Below are positions 1 through 6,337 of a DNA stretch of 6,337 nt, one piece after another. The translations under genes and the position numbers were made by a program. The DNA lies in assembly GCA_945901835.1 (NCBI GenBank), contig CAMDMH010000198.1, positions 1-6,337 of the forward strand, given 5' to 3'. The notes under the pieces were generated by a model. The model was not told where the DNA came from, ran no database searches, and saw nothing but the letters and a program-made list of their open reading frames with translations. This DNA is from Devosia equisanguinis (GTDB taxonomy: Bacteria > Pseudomonadota > Alphaproteobacteria > Rhizobiales > Hyphomicrobiaceae). The stretch's first letter is position 1; every line of letters starts with the position of its first letter.

Positions 1-45
1 AAAAAGCGCCCGGCACTGCTCCGAAGAAGGTGGCTCGTAGCCTGA

Positions 46-160
46 CCTCGTTCTTCAAACGAGGGCTGCGCCGAATCCAAACCTGCCTGCAGAACCTCTG
101 CGGGCTGCCAGACCTCTGGTCGGTCTGGAGAAACTGATGGATGGTGAGGCTGACAGCCTC
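46..160. other. Cluster of four short inverted repeats
   Basis: Four hairpin-capable inverted repeats follow each other in 115 nt. CCTCGT at 46-51 pairs with ACGAGG at 59-64 (6 bp, 7-nt loop). GCCTGCAG at 85-92 pairs with CTGCGGGC at 98-105 (8 bp with one G-T, 5-nt loop). CCAGACC at 108-114 pairs with GGTCTGG at 122-128 (7 bp, 7-nt loop). GAGGCTG at 146-152 faces CAGCCTC at 154-160 across a single base. None is followed by a clear T run, so none is a standard intrinsic terminator. The cluster could be the end of an upstream transcript, a small structured RNA or protein-binding sites. It matches no RNA family I can recall (not tRNA, tmRNA, SRP RNA or RNase P). Confidence 0.4.
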
Positions 161-253
161 GTGACTCTTGTTCGCGCCTGCAAAATATGTTAAGACTCAA
201 GGAAAGGTCAGCATTCCTGTCCTTGTTGTCGCCGCGTGTGATCCATCCCGACG

Positions 254-287
254 CTGCGCCGGTATGTCCTGCATCTCGGCGCAGGAC
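254..287 (+). promoter_or_regulatory. Two overlapping, mutually exclusive hairpins in the gltB leader
   Basis: CTGCGCCG at 254-261 is a perfect 8-bp complement of CGGCGCAG at 277-284. GTCCTGC at 266-272 is a perfect 7-bp complement of GCAGGAC at 281-287. The two right arms share 281-284, so an RNA could form only one structure at a time. Such switching is typical of attenuators and riboswitch expression platforms, but no T run or known aptamer accompanies it. It lies about 360 nt before the gltB start. Chance pairing in GC-rich DNA is a real alternative. Confidence 0.25.
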
Positions 288-575
288 GCACTGTCAGGAG
301 TGCGGTGGCTGGTGTTCGTATTTGCCCGATGGGGCTGGGTATCGAGATGGGAATGACGGGGCCGGCAGACATGAGCTTCGACGGGCGCGGCGGCTTCGAC
401 CCTGCGACCGGGAGCGTCGTGACGTCGAGCGTCGTTGCACGAACGTGCGGCTGGGCCGTCAAGGCCGCCATCCGAAAACGTGACGCAGGTCGAGCCTGAC
501 GTAACCGCCTCGAACTGAGCCGTCTCTGCAACCCGACCGCCACGCATCCCGAATTGCCGACCGCCGATCCCTGAA

Positions 576-597
576 CTGCCGGGCAGCCCGACGGCAG
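576..597 (+). promoter_or_regulatory. Compact hairpin 45 nt before the gltB start
   Basis: CTGCCG at 576-581 pairs with CGGCAG at 592-597. Alternatively, CGGG at 580-583 pairs with CCCG at 587-590 around a 3-nt loop, stacked on CTGC/GCAG with a bulge. It sits in the presumed 5' untranslated region, ahead of a G-rich run and the ribosome binding site, so it could affect transcript stability or initiation. It is not followed by a T tract, so a terminator role is unlikely. Confidence 0.3.
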
Positions 598-628
598 AGG
601 GGGGTGAGGGTGACGAAAAGAATACCCC

Positions 629-635
629 GAGAGGA
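629..635 (+). promoter_or_regulatory. Ribosome binding site that sets the gltB start
   Basis: GAGAGGA lies 7 nt before the ATG at 643. This is a good Shine-Dalgarno match at normal spacing, and it favours ATG 643 over the in-frame GTG at 604. The GTG has only a G-run upstream and would add 13 residues to the leader peptide. Confidence 0.8.
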
Positions 636-642
636 CGATACA

Positions 643-5415
<4,773 letters not shown>

Positions 5416-5430
5416 GGAGGGGCCGAGCGG

Positions 5431-5452
5431 AAGGTTCCGGTGATGGAGCCTT
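5431..5452 (+). terminator. Hairpin after gltB, possible weak terminator
   Basis: AAGGTTCC at 5431-5438 pairs with GGAGCCTT at 5445-5452 (8 bp with one G-U in the RNA, 6-nt loop). It begins 15 nt after the gltB stop. No U tract follows, because the next hairpin starts at once. Full intrinsic termination is therefore doubtful; stabilising the gltB mRNA 3' end or partial termination is as likely. Read from the other strand, it lies just beyond the vapC stop. Confidence 0.4.
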
Positions 5453-5481
5453 GGCTGGAGCGATCGTAGTGCGATCCAGCC
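5453..5481. repeat. Palindromic element at the vapC end, REP-like
   Basis: GGCTGGA at 5453-5459 is a perfect complement of TCCAGCC at 5475-5481. After one mismatch, CG pairs with CG to extend the stem. On the minus strand it begins CGTAGGCTGGA. This resembles the abundant dispersed palindromes of many alphaproteobacteria that I recall as starting GTAGGNTGG and ending CCANCC. Its edge overlaps the last base of the vapC stop codon. It could be a dispersed repeat, a bidirectional terminator for the convergent gltB and vapC, or both. Membership in a repeat family is an inference; the palindrome is seen directly. Confidence 0.5.
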
Positions 5482-5882
5482 TACGCTCGATAAGGATTTG
5501 TGATTGTGAGCCTGTCGATGACCAGCCCGTGGTGCATGTCTTCGGAGTACAGTGTCGTGCAACCCGATAGCAGGGCTGCTGCGACCAGCATGCTGTCGAA
5601 GATGTTGAGTTGGTATTTTTCCGCGCAAGCCAAACCCAGCTCATGGACCTCGACGGTTATCGGGACGACGGCACATTTGGCCCGGATGCCGGTAAGGATC
5701 TCGTGTACGTCCGGCCATTCCTTCCGCATCTTTCCTCGCGCGACACGCGATACCTCGTTCAGCACTTGCACGCTGACCACGCCGCCTGCGGCCAGCAAGG
5801 CTTCTGAGCGGGCAGCCTTGTTCGCGTCTCGGCTCAGTGCGTACACGACGACGTTGGTGTCGAAGAATGCATCAATCGTCAT
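5481..5882 (-). CDS. vapC: PIN-domain ribonuclease toxin of a VapBC system
   Basis: This 133-aa protein is a PIN-domain nuclease, the toxin of a type II toxin-antitoxin pair. Toxins of this family cut RNA, often tRNA or rRNA, with metal ions held by acidic residues, and are silenced by the cognate antitoxin. All four expected acidic residues are visible: Asp8 in FFDTNVVVYAL, Glu43 in VLNEVSRVARG, Asp96 in NIFDSMLVAAAL and Asp115 in LYSEDMHHG. The length is typical and the frame intact, so it is probably active. The ATG lies inside the antitoxin gene (11-nt overlap) with no good ribosome site before it, suggesting translational coupling that keeps toxin below antitoxin. The gene converges on gltB, and its stop touches a palindromic repeat. 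The RNA target cannot be read from the sequence. Sample lines are less GC-rich by hand count (53-60%) than gltB lines (62-72%), a mild hint of separate origin. Confidence 0.94.
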   Translation of the reverse strand: MTIDAFFDTNVVVYALSRDANKAARSEALLAAGGVVSVQVLNEVSRVARGKMRKEWPDVHEILTGIRAKCAVVPITVEVHELGLACAEKYQLNIFDSMLVAAALLSGCTTLYSEDMHHGLVIDRLTITNPYRA

Positions 5883-6117
5883 CGCTGCCGCGTTCGTAAA
5901 GCTCGTCGCGATTGAATTTGTAATCGGCAGGCAAGCTGCCGCGATGCTTCAGCATCCGCGCGAACCGCTCGTCGGCGGAGGGGCGGCGCTCGACTTCGAG
6001 TGCCCCATCAGTGGCGCGTCGAACGACGATGTCGTCGCCCTCCTTCAAGCCCAGCTCCTCCACGATCTTCGCGGGCAACCGGATGGCGAGGCTGTTTCCC
6101 CACTTGCATATCTGCAT
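5872..6117 (-). CDS. vapB: AbrB/MazE-type antitoxin of the VapBC pair
   Basis: This 81-aa protein is the antitoxin partner of the PIN toxin. Residues 1 to about 45 match the SpoVT/AbrB swapped-hairpin DNA-binding fold: MQICKWGNSLAIRLPAKIV, then ELGLKEGDDIVV. The acidic tail, about 46-81, carries the LPADYKFNRDELYER region, the type of segment that wraps around and blocks a PIN toxin. Known systems of this type act in the cytoplasm, where the antitoxin or the toxin-antitoxin complex binds its own promoter. Here a perfect inverted repeat overlaps the promoter, as expected for such autorepression. The ATG at 6117 is supported by GGAG at 6124-6127, 6 nt upstream. It is first in a two-gene operon, overlaps vapC by 11 nt and is divergent from gltD, whose start is 89 nt away. 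The family call is firm; the symbol vapB follows from the partner being a PIN toxin. Confidence 0.93.
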   Translation of the reverse strand: MQICKWGNSLAIRLPAKIVEELGLKEGDDIVVRRATDGALEVERRPSADERFARMLKHRGSLPADYKFNRDELYERGSDDD

Positions 6118-6121
6118 GACG

Positions 6122-6127
6122 ATCTCC
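6122..6127 (-). promoter_or_regulatory. Ribosome binding site of vapB
   Basis: On the minus strand GGAGAT reads into the vapB ATG with 4 nt after the hexamer, or 6 nt after the GGAG core. This is a good site. The contrast with the absence of one before vapC fits an operon set to make more antitoxin than toxin. Confidence 0.7.
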
Positions 6128-6130
6128 GTG

Positions 6131-6155
6131 GATATACACGCAACAAATGTATATC
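6131..6155. promoter_or_regulatory. Inverted-repeat operator, probably bound by VapB/VapBC
   Basis: GATATACA at 6131-6138 and TGTATATC at 6148-6155 are perfect 8-bp inverted arms around a 9-nt spacer. The centres are 17 bp apart, so this suits a dimeric or tetrameric regulator. It is an AT-rich island in GC-rich DNA, directly before vapB, and it covers the likely -10 of the vapBC promoter. AbrB-type antitoxins typically bind such repeats to repress their own operon. That VapB is the binder here is inferred from position and family. Confidence 0.75.
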
Positions 6156-6176
6156 ATCGACATCGATCCAAGTCCA
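6148..6176 (-). promoter_or_regulatory. Candidate sigma-70 type promoter of vapBC
   Basis: On the minus strand TGGACT (6171-6176) matches 4 of 6 bases of the -35 consensus. TATACA (6148-6153) matches 4 of 6 of the -10, with an ideal 17-bp spacer. Transcription would start near 6140, inside the operator, giving a leader of about 25 nt that contains the vapB ribosome site. The -10 lies within one operator arm, so repressor binding would block it. Confidence 0.5.
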
Positions 6177-6206
6177 CGAACTCCAAACACGCCAGGACTG
6201 AAACCA

Positions 6207-6337
6207 ATGGGCAAGATCACCGGCTTCATGGAACTCGACCGCGCCGACCGGAAGTACAAGCCGGCCGAGGAGCGGACGAAGCACTGGAACGAATTCGTCG
6301 TGCCGTTGGGCGATGAAGGCACCAAGGCGCAGGCGAG
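6207..6337 (+). CDS. gltD: Glutamate synthase small (beta) subunit, 5' part only
   Basis: The gene runs off the right edge; 43 codons are present. The start MGKITGFMELDRADRKYKP, followed by EERTKHWNEFVVPL, is the characteristic N-terminus of GltD, where family members read MGKxTGFxExxRxxxxYxP and then xxRxxxxxEF. GltD is the FAD-containing, NADPH-oxidising partner of GltB; it passes electrons through 4Fe-4S clusters to the FMN of GltB. The conserved cysteine-rich segment (CMDCG type) should follow just beyond the window. AGGA at 6194-6197 lies 9 nt before the ATG and is an acceptable ribosome site. The gene is separated from gltB by the opposite-strand vapBC operon. Its transcription must come from read-through or from a local promoter in or near the vapBC operator. 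A weak plus-strand pair is TGGATA at 6129-6134 and TATATC at 6150-6155, with a short 15-bp spacer. Confidence 0.92.
   Translation, partial: MGKITGFMELDRADRKYKPAEERTKHWNEFVVPLGDEGTKAQA

Larger units (their letters stand above)
1..642. other. Gene-free region upstream of gltB (promoter/leader)
   Basis: I find no convincing gene here. Short open frames exist on both strands, but none has a recognisable domain together with a good ribosome binding site. A frame open from the left edge to a stop at 135-137 (44 residues) could be the tail of an upstream gene, but it looks like no family I know. A 64-codon frame at 305-499 (GTG start) has fairly GC-rich third positions and is the least bad small-gene candidate. 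An AT-rich patch at 181-193 stands out from the GC-rich surroundings and is a possible place for the gltB promoter, but I could not fit a well-spaced -35/-10 pair or a sigma-54 site to it. If transcription starts there, the gltB leader would be about 450 nt long. Several inverted repeats are listed separately. Confidence 0.6.

Noticed and set aside
3..137. Open frame from the left edge, as the tail of an upstream gene
   Set aside because: 44 residues from the edge to the stop, with a Lys/Arg-rich start, but I recognise no family and the region is filled with inverted repeats. It cannot be supported without the sequence to the left.
300..325. Sigma-54 promoter for gltB (TGGC ... TTGC)
   Set aside because: The two elements are 5 bp too far apart for the -24/-12 spacing; no other correctly spaced match was found in 1-642.
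604..642. Upstream GTG at 604 as the gltB start
   Set aside because: ATG 643 has a better ribosome site at proper spacing and gives a 32-residue propeptide, close to the 36 I recall for Azospirillum GltB. The GTG would give 45, which is not impossible but less supported.
5500..6201. Plus-strand open frame of 233 codons across the gltB-gltD gap
   Set aside because: It is antisense to vapC and vapB, both of which have clear domains, catalytic residues and an operator. The frame's product is low-complexity Ser/Thr/Ala with no recognisable domain.

Overview
This window is a GC-rich stretch of bacterial chromosome centred on the glutamate synthase (GOGAT) locus. The GltB sequence, the strong G/C bias at third codon positions and the gltB-before-gltD order suggest an alphaproteobacterium, probably of the Hyphomicrobiales or a nearby order. 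That placement is an inference from sequence character; there is no rRNA or other marker gene in the window.

Layout. Positions 1-642 hold no gene I can recognise. The stretch is rich in short inverted repeats: a cluster at 46-160, two mutually exclusive hairpins at 254-287, and a compact hairpin at 576-597 just ahead of the start. It is probably the promoter and leader region of gltB. Positions 643-5415 (+) are a complete, intact gltB, the large subunit of NADPH-dependent glutamate synthase (1590 aa). Two back-to-back hairpins at 5431-5481 fill the gap after it. Positions 5481-6117 (-) are a complete type II toxin-antitoxin operon: an AbrB/MazE-type VapB antitoxin, then a PIN-domain VapC toxin overlapping it by 11 nt. 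A perfect 8-bp inverted repeat at 6131-6155 overlaps the likely vapBC promoter. From 6207 (+) to the window edge is the first part of gltD, the small subunit of glutamate synthase, recognised from its N-terminal 43 residues.

How it fits together. GltB and GltD form one enzyme: GltB takes ammonia from glutamine and makes glutamate on 2-oxoglutarate, and GltD supplies electrons from NADPH. Their genes are usually neighbours and co-transcribed. Here they are 791 nt apart, and a toxin-antitoxin operon on the opposite strand fills the gap. The hairpins after gltB may reduce read-through. The vapBC operator-promoter lies only about 50 nt before the gltD start, so gltD must be expressed either by read-through antisense to vapBC or from a promoter in the same short region that VapB is likely to bind. 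This interruption is the most interesting feature of the window. All the protein families present are known; I see no new enzyme system, CRISPR array, tRNA, rRNA or transposase.
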